This document shows, in pieces, positions 1-6,838 of a stretch of DNA of 9,672 bases. Origin of the DNA: Rhizobiaceae bacterium UBA1291. Lineage in GTDB: Bacteria; Pseudomonadota; Alphaproteobacteria; Rhizobiales; Rhizobiaceae. Position numbers and translations under genes: made by a program. Under the pieces are notes generated by a model. The model was given only the letters and a program-made list of their open reading frames with translations, searched no databases and was not told where the DNA came from. The stretch spans positions 444-10,115 of the forward strand of contig DBUL01000043.1 in the NCBI GenBank assembly GCA_002307905.1, in the 5' to 3' direction. Position 1 is the stretch's first letter. Every line of letters starts with the position of its first letter.

Positions 1-139
1 GGCCCTGAAGCTTGGGAACCTCGGTTCCGGCATATTTGGCGGTCTTGAGGTCGGCGGCGAGCTTCAGCAGGAAGGCGATCTCGCGCGGCGTGTAGTCGCG
101 AAGCGTGAGGAAGCTGCGGTTCTTGAGATTGAAAGCCAT
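1..139 (-). CDS. arcB: Ornithine carbamoyltransferase, N-terminal part (cut by window edge)
   Basis: Only the first 46 codons are inside the window, and the gene runs off the left edge. The protein starts [20 protein letters not shown] and continues through [16 protein letters not shown], which is the characteristic N-terminus of catabolic ornithine carbamoyltransferases (first helix of the carbamoyl-phosphate-binding domain). In the arginine deiminase pathway the enzyme splits citrulline with phosphate into ornithine and carbamoyl phosphate in the cytoplasm. The ATG at 139 is preceded by a strong ribosome binding site, AAGGGG (148-153), 8 nt away. It lies 18 nt downstream of the arcA stop, so the two are almost certainly co-transcribed. 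The catabolic rather than anabolic (argF) assignment rests on this context. The STRTR and HCLP active-site motifs are outside the window and cannot be checked. Confidence 0.92.
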   Translation of the reverse strand, partial: MAFNLKNRSFLTLRDYTPREIAFLLKLAADLKTAKYAGTEVPKLQG

Positions 140-157
140 GGTGATTACCCCTTGAGA

Positions 158-1390
158 TCAGATCGCGTCGCGAATAGTCGGGCAGCTCATGCAATGTCCG
201 CCGCCGCGGCCACGGCCAAGCTCGGCGCCAGGAACAGCCAGAACCTCAATGCCCACGGCCTTCAGCGCGGCGTTGGTGTCGTCGTTGCGGTCGTATCCGA
301 TCACCACGCCGGGGCGCAGCGCCAGCACGTTGTTGCCGTCGTTCCACTGCTCGCGCGCACGCTCTTCGTCAGTATTGCCGCCGGTGGGCACGACCTGAAG
401 CTTCTTGTAGCCGAGCACCTCGGCGACGATGTCGAAGATCGGGCGCGGGTCGTGGCGGAAGGACAGCGGCGCCTTACCTTCGCCCGGCCTTATGTCATAG
501 CAGACCAGTTCGTCGGCGACCTCCTTGAAGGTCGTCACGACGTCGCCGCCGCACAGGGTGAACACCGTATCCAGATGCATGGCCGCACGCGACTTCGGAA
601 TGCGGAAGGCCAGCACGCGATCGACGACGCCCTTGGCAAACAGCGCCTCGGCGAGTTGCCCGATCCCTTGTGGCGACGATCGTTCTCCCATCCCCACGAG
701 CACGGTGCGGTTGCCGACCGGCATCACGTCGCCGCCTTCCAACGTCGCCAGTCCATGCTCCTTGGTCGGGTCGCCCCAATGGATCTCGACCTTGCCGGCG
801 AATTTCGGATGGAACTTGTAGATCGCGGTGTTGAGCAGCGTCTCCGGCCGACGGGCTGGCCAGTACATCGGATTGACCGTCACACCGCCGTAGATCCAGC
901 ACGAGTTGTCCCGGGTAAACAGGGCGTTGGGCAAGGGCGGCAGGATCAGGCCATGATGGCCGAGATAGCTGCCGAACAGGCCAGCCGGCTTGAACGGAAG
1001 ATCGTTCGCCGCAAGCCCGCCGAGCAGATACTCGGCCAGTTTGGCACCGGGCAGTTCGTCCATCCAGGCGCGCAGTTCCTCCATCATGCCCACGCCGACC
1101 TGATCCGCGTTGACGCGTTGGTCCAGCACCCAGGCCCGGCCGTCTTTCAGATCCAGCGTTTCGGCCAAAAGCACGTTGACATCCAGCACCTCGACGCCAT
1201 CGTCGCGCATCAGGCCGGAAAAGACGTCATGGTCCTTCTGAGCCTGCTTGACCCAGAACACGTCGTCAAACAGCAGTTCCTGGCAATTGGCGGGCGTGAG
1301 GCGTCGATGGGCGAGCCCCGGGCGGCAGACGATCACTTGCCGCAGCTTGCCGGTTTCGGAATGCACGCCGAGTTGTGAAGTTGCGTTCAT
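158..1390 (-). CDS. arcA: Arginine deiminase
   Basis: This 410-residue cytoplasmic enzyme hydrolyses L-arginine to citrulline and ammonia, the first step of the arginine deiminase pathway. The length is normal for the family (about 405-420). The N-terminus [18 protein letters not shown] is typical, followed by FDDVFW (41-46), FTRDNS (158-163, Asp161), LEGGD (217-221, Glu218) and MHLDTVFT (271-278, His272 and Asp274). The C-terminal GGGHCMSCP (396-404) carries the catalytic cysteine Cys400. These match the Cys-His-Glu-Asp set of Pseudomonas aeruginosa ADI (Cys406, His278, Glu224, Asp280) with a constant offset of six. All catalytic residues are present, so the enzyme should be active. Start: ATG at 1390, with GGGAA about 8 nt upstream, 25 nt after the arcD stop. 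It is the middle gene of a tight arcD-arcA-arcB operon and is probably induced at low oxygen through the FNR box upstream of arcD. Confidence 0.97.
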   Translation of the reverse strand: MNATSQLGVHSETGKLRQVIVCRPGLAHRRLTPANCQELLFDDVFWVKQAQKDHDVFSGLMRDDGVEVLDVNVLLAETLDLKDGRAWVLDQRVNADQVGVGMMEELRAWMDELPGAKLAEYLLGGLAANDLPFKPAGLFGSYLGHHGLILPPLPNALFTRDNSCWIYGGVTVNPMYWPARRPETLLNTAIYKFHPKFAGKVEIHWGDPTKEHGLATLEGGDVMPVGNRTVLVGMGERSSPQGIGQLAEALFAKGVVDRVLAFRIPKSRAAMHLDTVFTLCGGDVVTTFKEVADELVCYDIRPGEGKAPLSFRHDPRPIFDIVAEVLGYKKLQVVPTGGNTDEERAREQWNDGNNVLALRPGVVIGYDRNDDTNAALKAVGIEVLAVPGAELGRGRGGGHCMSCPTIRDAI

Positions 1391-1415
1391 CGTGGTGTTC
1401 CCATGCTCGAGACGG

Positions 1416-2885
1416 TTACAAGGCGCTGATCGCCCCAGTCCACATCAGATAGCCGGCAGCAGCCGCCGCGACCACGATGCCCAGACCTATCAGGGCTTCG
1501 ATGACGGAGAAGGCCTTTTCGCCGCGTGCATGCCGTGCCCACCAATAGACAGGCACCCCCACGACATAGAGCAGCGCGCACATGAAGAGGTAATTGGGAC
1601 CGGCCGCATAGATGAGCCAGATGCCATAGACCGTGGCCAGTGCCCCGGTAAACATGTCGCGGCCCCGTCCCTCCCCGGCCCCGTAGCCCTCTCCTGTGAT
1701 CGCGAGTTTCAACGCATAGGCGCCGGATAGCACATAGGGGACCAGGATGGCCGCCGAGGCGATGTAGAAGAGCGCGAGATAGGTCGAGTTCGCGTAGAAG
1801 GTGACGATCAGGAAGAGCTGGACCAGGATATTGGTGATCCACAGCGCCCCGGACGGGGAACCATTCTTGTTTTCGATCGCGAATACGTCCGGCAGAATGC
1901 CTTCACGCGCCGCGCGGTATGGAATCTCGGCGGCAAAAAGCGTCCAGCTCAGGAATGCGCCGGCCACGGAGACGACAAGCCCGATCCGCACCACCACCGA
2001 GCCCCAGGGCCCGACTACCTGTTCGAGAACATTCGCCATGGAGGCCGCGGCCGGCAGTGCCGCAAGCTCCGGCTGGGTCATGATGCCGAAGGACAGAAGC
2101 GAGACAAGCAGATAGGCGGCGAGCGCCACGACAAAGCCGATGATCGTGGCACGGCCGATGTCGGAGCGCTTTGCCGCGCGGCCCGAAACGACGCTGGCAC
2201 CTTCAATGCCGATGAAGACCCAGAGGGTTACCAGCATCGTGCTCTTGACCTGCGCCATGACGCTGCCGAGGTCGGGCGTGGCTGCGCCCCATAGATCGAA
2301 ATCGAACTTCGGCAGATTGAAGGCGACCATGACAATGACGATGAAGAGGGCAATCGGCGCCAGCTTCGCGATCGTTGTCACGACGTTGAAGATCGCAGCC
2401 TGGCGGATGCCCATGAGGATCAGCGCATGGGTCGCCCACAGCACGATCGACGCGCCGATAATCGCCTGTATGGTATTTCCCTCGGCCCCGAAGGCCGGAT
2501 AGAAATAGCTGAGCGCGCCGAAGATCAGGACAACATAGGACACGTTGCCGAGCCAGGCGCTCAGCCAGTATCCCCAGGCGCTGTTGAAGCCGACGAAGTC
2601 GCCGAAGCCGGCGCGCGCATAGGCGTAGGGACCGGCATCCAGCTTCGGCTTGCGCGTCGACAAGCTCTGATAAACAAAGGCCAACGCCAGCATGCCGATG
2701 CCTGTGATCAGCCAGCCGATGATGACAGCCCCCGGAGAAGCTCCCTTCGCCATGTTCTGCGGCAGGCTGAATACGCCACCGCCAATCATCGAGCCAACGA
2801 CGAGTGCCACAAGCGGCACAAGGCCGAGCTTGCCGGATGCTTTCTCGGTCGCAGAAGAGGAAGTTGCTACGTTCGCAGTAACCAT
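1416..2885 (-). CDS. arcD: Arginine/ornithine antiporter (APC family)
   Basis: This 489-residue inner-membrane protein belongs to the basic amino acid/polyamine antiporter branch of the APC superfamily. A short polar N-terminus (about 20 residues) leads into the first membrane helix with the family substrate-binding motif [13 protein letters not shown] (31-43). Later come [19 protein letters not shown] and the helix-6 motif [14 protein letters not shown]. The hydrophobicity pattern fits 12 membrane segments, and the length is usual for ArcD. Position as first gene of an arc operon supports arginine-in/ornithine-out exchange, which costs no energy and feeds ArcA. Start: ATG at 2885, with a very good ribosome binding site, GAAGGAA (2893-2899), 7 nt upstream. 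The alternative, a lysine or polyamine antiporter, is unlikely in this context. An FNR-type promoter lies about 120-155 bp upstream. Confidence 0.93.
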   Translation of the reverse strand: MVTANVATSSSATEKASGKLGLVPLVALVVGSMIGGGVFSLPQNMAKGASPGAVIIGWLITGIGMLALAFVYQSLSTRKPKLDAGPYAYARAGFGDFVGFNSAWGYWLSAWLGNVSYVVLIFGALSYFYPAFGAEGNTIQAIIGASIVLWATHALILMGIRQAAIFNVVTTIAKLAPIALFIVIVMVAFNLPKFDFDLWGAATPDLGSVMAQVKSTMLVTLWVFIGIEGASVVSGRAAKRSDIGRATIIGFVVALAAYLLVSLLSFGIMTQPELAALPAAASMANVLEQVVGPWGSVVVRIGLVVSVAGAFLSWTLFAAEIPYRAAREGILPDVFAIENKNGSPSGALWITNILVQLFLIVTFYANSTYLALFYIASAAILVPYVLSGAYALKLAITGEGYGAGEGRGRDMFTGALATVYGIWLIYAAGPNYLFMCALLYVVGVPVYWWARHARGEKAFSVIEALIGLGIVVAAAAAGYLMWTGAISAL

Positions 2886-3012
2886 GTCGGCGTTCCTTCA
2901 GTTGAAGAATTTAATGCTGGTATGCGATGCTTTGCATGGCAGCCACAGGCGCGTCATCAAGATAGAGCGTCATACCCTTCCAAGGGGAGCCACTATCGCT
3001 TCAGCCAATCTG

Positions 3013-3018
3013 AACTTA
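3013..3018 (-). promoter_or_regulatory. Candidate -10 element of the arc promoter
   Basis: Read on the minus strand the hexamer is TAAGTT, which keeps the three most conserved -10 bases (T, A and the final T). If the FNR box is centred at -41.5, as in class II FNR promoters, the -10 should fall exactly here and the transcript would start near 3006. That leaves a leader of about 120 nt before arcD. There is no good -35, as usual for activator-dependent promoters. The placement is inferred, not shown. Confidence 0.45.
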
Positions 3019-3040
3019 ATCACCACGCGACCGGAAAGGC

Positions 3041-3054
3041 TTGATGCATATCAA
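3041..3054 (-). promoter_or_regulatory. FNR/ANR (FnrN/FixK-type) binding site for the arc operon
   Basis: TTGATGCATATCAA is a perfect match in both half-sites to the FNR/ANR consensus TTGAT-N4-ATCAA. It lies 155 bp upstream of the arcD ATG. ANR control of arcDABC is established in Pseudomonas, and FnrN/FixK proteins recognise the same box in rhizobia. The site is almost symmetric, so the minus-strand orientation is assigned from the arc genes and from the -10 element placed correctly for that direction. Confidence 0.88.
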
Positions 3055-3172
3055 GAACCCGAAACAACCCGACGCGCAAGAGGCATGCTTCGTTTCGTGG
3101 TTTGACCGGGCATTCATAGGCCGAGTTCACGGCTGCCGTTTCAGGGGCCCAAAACACAAAGACCCTTGTGGG

Positions 3173-3198
3173 CGGCGGCACAAGCACTCCAGCCGCCG
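3173..3198. repeat. GC-rich inverted repeat (CGGCGGC ... GCCGCCG)
   Basis: CGGCGGC (3173-3179) is complementary to GCCGCCG (3192-3198) across a 12-nt loop. There is no run of T on either side, so it does not look like an intrinsic terminator. In GC-rich DNA such a 7-bp stem may well be chance. Confidence 0.35.
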
Positions 3199-3269
3199 TG
3201 GTGCGGGGACAACCATCGCCTGCAATTTCGCTCGGAAGCGGATCAGACACTGAAGGGGGCAATCTTCAA

Positions 3270-3288
3270 GTCATCTGAACCAGATGAC
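3270..3288. repeat. Perfect inverted repeat GTCATCTG-AAC-CAGATGAC
   Basis: Two 8-bp arms pair perfectly around a 3-bp centre. The spacing is too tight for a comfortable RNA hairpin but right for a protein dimer site, so it is best read as a possible operator about 200 bp upstream of gntR and 385 bp upstream of arcD. No known regulator motif is recognised. The 8-mer CTGAACCA inside it recurs at 3451-3458 in the gntR operator cluster. Confidence 0.5.
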
Positions 3289-3389
3289 AGGCATGCCATC
3301 CCCGCACACTAGCGCGGCACTGCCAACAGTTCGCTTCGACAGGCCAATGATGCGCCCGTTCTGAGCAAATCCGCCTCGAACTGCCCCAT

Positions 3390-3417
3390 TATTGTGCACT
3401 CAAATATTTGCACAATA
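3390..3417. promoter_or_regulatory. Inverted repeat TATTGTGCA-N10-TGCACAATA, operator candidate
   Basis: Nine-base arms (3390-3398 and 3409-3417) are perfectly complementary across a 10-bp AT-rich spacer, which itself begins a second palindrome, CAAATATTTG (3401-3410). The arm centres are 19 bp apart, about two helical turns, as expected for a dimeric regulator touching one DNA face. It lies just upstream of a possible -35 (TTGACG, 3424-3429) and 66 bp before the gntR ATG. It could be an activator site for the gntR/ABC operon or an additional repressor site. The cognate protein is not identified. Confidence 0.6.
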
Positions 3418-3423
3418 TTCGTC

Positions 3424-3452
3424 TTGACGGTCGCCGGAAATCGGCATTCACT
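3424..3452 (+). promoter_or_regulatory. Weak candidate promoter for gntR
   Basis: TTGACG (3424-3429) is a good alphaproteobacterial -35 hexamer. With 17 bp spacing the -10 would be TTCACT (3447-3452), which keeps only three consensus bases. A start near 3459 would place the transcript inside the ACCAAT operator cluster and give a leader of about 24 nt. The -35 is convincing, the -10 is not. Confidence 0.3.
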
Positions 3453-3482
3453 GAACCAATCGGAAATTGGTTCGGACCAATC
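3453..3482. promoter_or_regulatory. Clustered ACCAAT/ATTGGT operator, probably for the adjacent GntR regulator
   Basis: Three half-sites alternate in orientation: ACCAAT (3455-3460), ATTGGT (3466-3471) and ACCAAT (3476-3481). The first two form a perfect repeat GAACCAAT-CGGAA-ATTGGTTC (3453-3473), and the last two form ATTGGT-TCGG-ACCAAT (3466-3481). The outer copies of ACCAATC are 21 bp apart, two helical turns. The half-site resembles that of FadR-subfamily GntR repressors such as PdhR (ATTGGT-N3-ACCAAT), although the spacer here is 4. The cluster ends one base before the gntR ATG and covers its ribosome binding site, so autorepression is the simplest reading. Confidence 0.7.
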
Positions 3483-4214
3483 ATGCCAGACTCATCGCCC
3501 AAGGAAAACTCGAACTACGCTCTTGAAAAGCTGCGGGACCTTATTCGGCACGGTGACGTCGCGGCAGACGGGAAACTCCCGACCGAGCGCACGCTGTCGG
3601 AAAAGCTTGGCCTGAGCCGCCGGGCGATCCGCCGCGCACTGGAGGTTCTGGAGGCGGAGGGCGCAATCTGGCGCAAGCAGGGGTCCGGCACCTATGTCGG
3701 CCAGAAGCCGCACGAGTGGAACGACCAGCTCGAGACCATCGTGGCCGGAACCAACTTCATGGAAATCATGGAAGTTCGCTTGCGGATCGAGCCGCAGCTT
3801 GCGCAATTGGCCGCCCTTCGCGCGAAGGGCAGTGATATCGACCGTATGCGGGAACTCGCCCAGAAGATCCTTGGCAGCGAGGATGCCGATGCCAAGGAGC
3901 TCTGGGATGGAGCGCTGCATCGGCAGATTGCCCAGGCGGCAGGCAACCAACTGTTCCTGTCGATCTTCGACGTCATCAACCGGGTCCGTCAGGATGACGC
4001 CTGGCAGTCGATCCGCGAGCGCGCCCGCAGCAGCGCCAATACCATGAACATCTCCAGCGCCCAACACACAGCGATCATCGATGCCATTGCATCGCGCAAT
4101 CCGGCAAAAGCTGGCGAAGCCATGCGCCAGCATCTGCTGATGCTGCAGGAGCGGCTGATCCGCCAGACCTCCATGGACCATCTGGAGGGTGACCCGCTCG
4201 GCGAAGTGTCCTGA
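3483..4214 (+). CDS. GntR-family transcriptional regulator, FCD (FadR-like) subfamily
   Basis: This is a 243-residue DNA-binding regulator. An N-terminal winged helix-turn-helix (about residues 13-75) contains KLPTERTLSEKLGLSRRAIRRA, with the usual wing GSGTYVGQ (67-74). The C-terminal all-helical FCD ligand domain (about 91-225) keeps the metal/ligand residues Asp142 and His146 (WDGALHRQ), His195 (AQHTAI) and His217 (MRQHL), so it probably binds a metal-coordinated carboxylate effector. I chose the ATG at 3483 because the protein then has normal family length and begins just before the HTH. A TTG start at 3408 in the same frame would add 25 odd residues and lie inside an inverted repeat. The ribosome binding site is weak (GGA, 6 nt upstream). 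It is the first gene of the importer operon and most likely represses it until the transported compound or its breakdown product binds. The ligand is unknown. Confidence 0.9.
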   Translation: MPDSSPKENSNYALEKLRDLIRHGDVAADGKLPTERTLSEKLGLSRRAIRRALEVLEAEGAIWRKQGSGTYVGQKPHEWNDQLETIVAGTNFMEIMEVRLRIEPQLAQLAALRAKGSDIDRMRELAQKILGSEDADAKELWDGALHRQIAQAAGNQLFLSIFDVINRVRQDDAWQSIRERARSSANTMNISSAQHTAIIDAIASRNPAKAGEAMRQHLLMLQERLIRQTSMDHLEGDPLGEVS

Positions 4215-4223
4215 GACCTGCAT

Positions 4224-4239
4224 TCCGGCCGCGGCCGGA
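4224..4239. repeat. 16-bp GC palindrome after gntR
   Basis: TCCGGCCG followed directly by CGGCCGGA is a perfect palindrome starting 10 nt after the gntR stop. It has no T-run, so it is not a classical terminator. It may act together with the next inverted repeat as an mRNA structure separating the regulator from the highly expressed binding-protein gene. Confidence 0.45.
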
Positions 4240-4249
4240 CCGACCTGAA

Positions 4250-4269
4250 CGCCGGAGCAATAACCGGCG
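4250..4269 (+). repeat. Small hairpin CGCCGG-N8-CCGGCG in the gntR-binding protein gap
   Basis: Six-base GC arms flank an AT-rich 8-nt loop (AGCAATAA). It is the second of two tandem structures in the 99-bp gap between gntR and the binding-protein gene. No run of T follows. It could be an RNA stability element or chance in GC-rich DNA. I see no clear promoter for the transporter genes in this gap. Confidence 0.35.
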
Positions 4270-4275
4270 GCACCC

Positions 4276-4317
4276 ATGAAGAACAGAAAACCAGACCAGA
4301 GGATTTTTCGACCATGA
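4276..4317 (+). other. 13-codon mini-ORF overlapping the binding-protein start
   Basis: ATG at 4276 opens MKNRKPDQRIFRP and stops at TGA 4315-4317, overlapping the ATG (4314) of the binding-protein gene as ATGA. The geometry would allow translational coupling. Only a poor ribosome binding site precedes it, and the frame also contains the ribosome binding site of the next gene (AGAGGA), so it may have no function. Confidence 0.2.
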
Positions 4318-5822
4318 AGATACTGTCCCGTCTTTCCACCCTGCTTTTGGCAAGCGCGCTGCTGGCAACGCCTGCCCTCTCCGCCGAACTGCGCATCGGC
4401 CTCGCGGACGATGCCGACGTACTTGACCCCGCTCAATCCCGCACCTTTGTCGGCCGCATCGTCTACACCGCCATGTGCGACAAGCTTGTCGATGTCTCGC
4501 CGGACCTCAAGATCGTGCCGCAGCTCGCAACCGAGTGGAATTGGTCCGCCGACGGCAAGGAACTCACCATGAAGCTGCGCGAGGGCGTGAAGTTTCATGA
4601 CGAGACGCCGCTCGACGCAGCCGCTGTCGTCGCCACCATCGAACGCAACATGACGCTTCCGGAATCGCGCCGCAAAAGCGAGCTGAGCTCGGTGGAGAAG
4701 GTCGAAGCCACCGCCGATTACGAAGTCAAGTTCACCCTGAAGGCGCCGGACGTCACGCTTCTCGCGCAGCTTTCCGACCGTGCCGGCATGATCGTCTCGC
4801 CGACGGCCGCCAAGGAACTGGGCGCCGATTTCGGCTCGAAGCCCGTCTGCGCCGGCCCGTTCAAATTCGTCGAGCGCGTGCAGCAGGACCGTATCGTCCT
4901 TGAGAAGTTCGCCGACTACTGGGACAAGGACAAGGTCTTCATCGACAAGGTCACCTATCTGCCGATCCCCGATTCCACCGTGCGTCTCGCCAACCTGCGC
5001 TCCGGCGAACTCGACATGATCGAGCGGTTGGCTGCAACCGATGCCGCGTCGGTCAAGAGCGACGCCGCCCTCACCTACGCGGATGCCGTCAGCATCGGTT
5101 ACATGGCCATGTACGTCAACATCGCCAATGGGCCGCGCGCCGACAACCCGTTTGGCAAGGACAAGCGCCTGCGCCAGGCTTTCTCGCTCGCCATCGACCG
5201 CGAGGCGCTGAGCCAGGTGGTTTTCGAGGGAACGGCCATGGCTGGCAACCAGCCCTATCCGCCGACAAGTCCCTGGTTCAACAAGGAGATCCCCGTCCCC
5301 GTCCGCGACATCGCCAAGGCCAAGGAGCTGATGAAGGCGGCAGGGCATGAAACGCTCGATATCGAGCTGCAGCACGCGAACAGCCCGGTCGTGACCCAGA
5401 TGATGCAGGTCGTGCAGTCGATGGTCGCCGAAGCCGGCTTCAAGGTTTCGCTGAAGGCGACCGAATTCGCCACCCTGCTTTCCGAACAGACCGCCGGCAA
5501 TTTTCAGCTCAGCCGCTCGGATTGGTCCGGCCGCATCGATCCCGATGGCAACCTGCACCAGTTCGTCACCTGCAAGGGCGGTATCAACGACGCCAAGTAT
5601 TGCAACGCGGAAGTCGACACACTCCTCAATGACGCGCGCGCTTCGACCGACGAAGCGGTCCGCAAGGAAAAATACGATGCTGCCGCCAAGATCCTCGATG
5701 AGGATCTGCCGGTCATCTATCTCGGCCATCAGTCCTGGATCTGGGCCATCAAGAAAGACGTCACCGGCTTCGTTCCGTCGCCCGACGGCATGATCCGCCT
5801 GCTCGGCGTCAAGAAGGGCTGA
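4314..5822 (+). CDS. ABC transporter periplasmic substrate-binding protein, peptide/nickel type (family 5)
   Basis: This 502-residue protein is an exported solute receptor of the DppA/OppA/GsiB/NikA class. A clear Sec signal peptide covers residues 1-23 or 1-24 (K2 and R6, a hydrophobic core of about 13, then TPALSA-ELRIG), so the mature protein is periplasmic; there is no lipobox cysteine. Family landmarks: LATEWNWSADGKELTMKLRE (71-90), VKFHDETPLDAAAV (92-105), CAGPFKF (179-185), RLRQAFSLAIDREALSQVVF (285-304) and the C-terminal-lobe motif WSGRIDPDGN (404-413). Length is typical. Start: ATG at 4314 preceded by AGAGGA at about 11 nt. It delivers substrate to the two downstream permeases. The class binds di/oligopeptides, glutathione, opines or nickel, and sequence alone does not fix the ligand. 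The neighbouring GGT-fold enzyme argues for an amide- or peptide-like compound. Confidence 0.93.
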   Translation: MKILSRLSTLLLASALLATPALSAELRIGLADDADVLDPAQSRTFVGRIVYTAMCDKLVDVSPDLKIVPQLATEWNWSADGKELTMKLREGVKFHDETPLDAAAVVATIERNMTLPESRRKSELSSVEKVEATADYEVKFTLKAPDVTLLAQLSDRAGMIVSPTAAKELGADFGSKPVCAGPFKFVERVQQDRIVLEKFADYWDKDKVFIDKVTYLPIPDSTVRLANLRSGELDMIERLAATDAASVKSDAALTYADAVSIGYMAMYVNIANGPRADNPFGKDKRLRQAFSLAIDREALSQVVFEGTAMAGNQPYPPTSPWFNKEIPVPVRDIAKAKELMKAAGHETLDIELQHANSPVVTQMMQVVQSMVAEAGFKVSLKATEFATLLSEQTAGNFQLSRSDWSGRIDPDGNLHQFVTCKGGINDAKYCNAEVDTLLNDARASTDEAVRKEKYDAAAKILDEDLPVIYLGHQSWIWAIKKDVTGFVPSPDGMIRLLGVKKG

Positions 5823-5835
5823 TTTGTCCAAGCTT

Positions 5836-5863
5836 GCCTGCGGAGCACCAGTGCTCCGCAGGC
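5836..5863 (+). repeat. Strong intercistronic hairpin between binding protein and permease genes
   Basis: GCCTGCGGAGCAC (5836-5848) pairs perfectly with GTGCTCCGCAGGC (5851-5863), 13 bp around a 2-nt centre (a practical loop of four or more). It starts 14 nt after the binding-protein stop and ends 27 nt before the permease ATG. There is no following T-run, so readthrough is expected. Such structures commonly block 3' exonucleases and keep the binding-protein transcript more abundant than the permease part. Confidence 0.75.
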
Positions 5864-5890
5864 GATCCCGCAATCCAGGACCGTGCGCCC

Positions 5891-6838
5891 ATGCATATCT
5901 ACATCGGAAAACGGCTGCTCGTGGCCATACCGACGCTGCTGATCGTATCGATCTTCGTCTTCTCGCTGCAGAAACTGCTGCCGGGCGACCCGACCCTTGC
6001 CATGGCCGGCGAAGAGCGCGATCCGCAGGTCCTAGAATTCCTGCGGGAGAAATACCGCCTCAACGATCCCGTCATCTACCAATACGGCCACTGGATCGCC
6101 AATGTGCTGCAGGGCGATTTCGGCATGTCGCTGCGCACCAACCAGCCGGTGCTGGAACTGATCGGCGAGAAGCTGCCGGTCACCATCCAGCTCGCGGTGA
6201 TGTCGATGATCTTCGCCTTCATTATCGGCGTGCCGATGGGCATCCTGGCGGCTGTCAAGAAGAATACCGTCATCGACTATGTCGCCAACATCATCGCGTT
6301 GTCAGGCCTCTCCATCCCGAATTTCTGGCTGGGCATCATGCTGATCCTGCTGGTCTCGGTGAGACTCGGCTGGTTGCCGGCCTCCGGTTACGAATCGATC
6401 TTCGTCGACCCCGTGCGCTCGATCCAGACCATGATCATGCCCTCCTTCGTCCTTGGCACGGCGCTTGCCGCCACCTTGATGCGGCATACCCGCTCGGCCA
6501 TGCTGGGTGTCATGAAGGCGGACTACATTCGCACGGCGCGCGCCAAGGGGCTGTCGGAACGGGTCGTCATCCTCAGCCATACCTTCCGCAACGCGCTGCT
6601 GCCGATCGTGACGCTCAGCGCGCTTCTGTTCGGCGAGCTTCTGGCCGGCGCTGTCCTCACAGAGCAGATCTTCACCATTCCCGGATTCGGCAAGCTGATC
6701 GTCGATGCCGTGTTCAACCGCGATTACGCCGTCGTCCAGGGCGTGGTTCTGTGCACTGCCATCGGCTTCATCCTGATGAACCTCGTGGCCGACGTGCTCT
6801 ATGTCCTCCTCAATCCACGCATGAGGGCCAACCTATGA
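5891..6838 (+). CDS. ABC transporter permease, DppB/OppB type
   Basis: This 315-residue integral membrane subunit has about six membrane helices. The N-terminus MHIYIGKRLLVAIPTLLIVS is the standard first helix of DppB-type permeases, followed by LLPGDP (29-34) in the periplasmic part and GDFGMSLRTNQPV (75-87). The cytoplasmic EAA loop that docks the ATPase is DYIRTARAKGLSE...RNALLPIV (211-240), and FTIPGFGKL (261-269) completes the signature. I chose the ATG at 5891 over an in-frame TTG at 5834: it gives the family N-terminus, it has AGGA 10 nt upstream, and the TTG start would translate the intercistronic hairpin. The stop overlaps the ATG of the next permease (ATGA, 6835-6838), showing translational coupling and a paired heterodimer. 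Confidence 0.94.
   Translation: MHIYIGKRLLVAIPTLLIVSIFVFSLQKLLPGDPTLAMAGEERDPQVLEFLREKYRLNDPVIYQYGHWIANVLQGDFGMSLRTNQPVLELIGEKLPVTIQLAVMSMIFAFIIGVPMGILAAVKKNTVIDYVANIIALSGLSIPNFWLGIMLILLVSVRLGWLPASGYESIFVDPVRSIQTMIMPSFVLGTALAATLMRHTRSAMLGVMKADYIRTARAKGLSERVVILSHTFRNALLPIVTLSALLFGELLAGAVLTEQIFTIPGFGKLIVDAVFNRDYAVVQGVVLCTAIGFILMNLVADVLYVLLNPRMRANL

Larger units (their letters stand above)
2886..3482. other. Divergent regulatory region between arcD and gntR
   Basis: This stretch of about 597 bp has no convincing gene. The short reading frames in it (for example a 70-codon frame on the plus strand at 3041-3253) have no recognisable protein, weak ribosome binding sites and poor codon use. It holds the arc promoter with an FNR box at the arcD side, a GC-rich hairpin around 3173-3198, an inverted repeat at 3270-3288, a long inverted repeat at 3390-3417, and a cluster of ACCAAT half-sites at 3455-3482 against the gntR start. 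The local base composition is visibly more AT-rich near 3388-3420 than in the flanking genes, as expected for a promoter/operator. Confidence 0.75.

Noticed and set aside
152..1378. 408-codon plus-strand frame across arcA
   Set aside because: It is antisense shadow of arcA, whose catalytic motifs are all intact; the translation shows no recognisable domain.
3041..3253. 70-codon plus-strand frame in the divergent region
   Set aside because: There is no recognisable domain, the frame begins within the FNR box, and its composition is that of noncoding DNA.
3408..3482. TTG start giving a 268-residue GntR regulator
   Set aside because: The added 25 residues have no family counterpart, and the TTG lies within the 3390-3417 inverted repeat; the ATG at 3483 gives normal length.
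4224..4269. Intrinsic terminator after gntR
   Set aside because: Two GC-rich inverted repeats are present, but neither is followed by a T-run, and the downstream gene has no clear promoter of its own.
3492..5873. 793-codon open frame on the minus strand across gntR and the binding-protein gene
   Set aside because: It is antisense to two genes with clear families, resembles no known protein, and is the usual antisense artefact of GC-rich third positions.
5824..6834. Extended frame upstream of the second permease, from 5824
   Set aside because: The 5' two thirds are an out-of-frame reading of the first permease; the real start is the ATG at 6835, which has the family N-terminus and overlaps the upstream stop.
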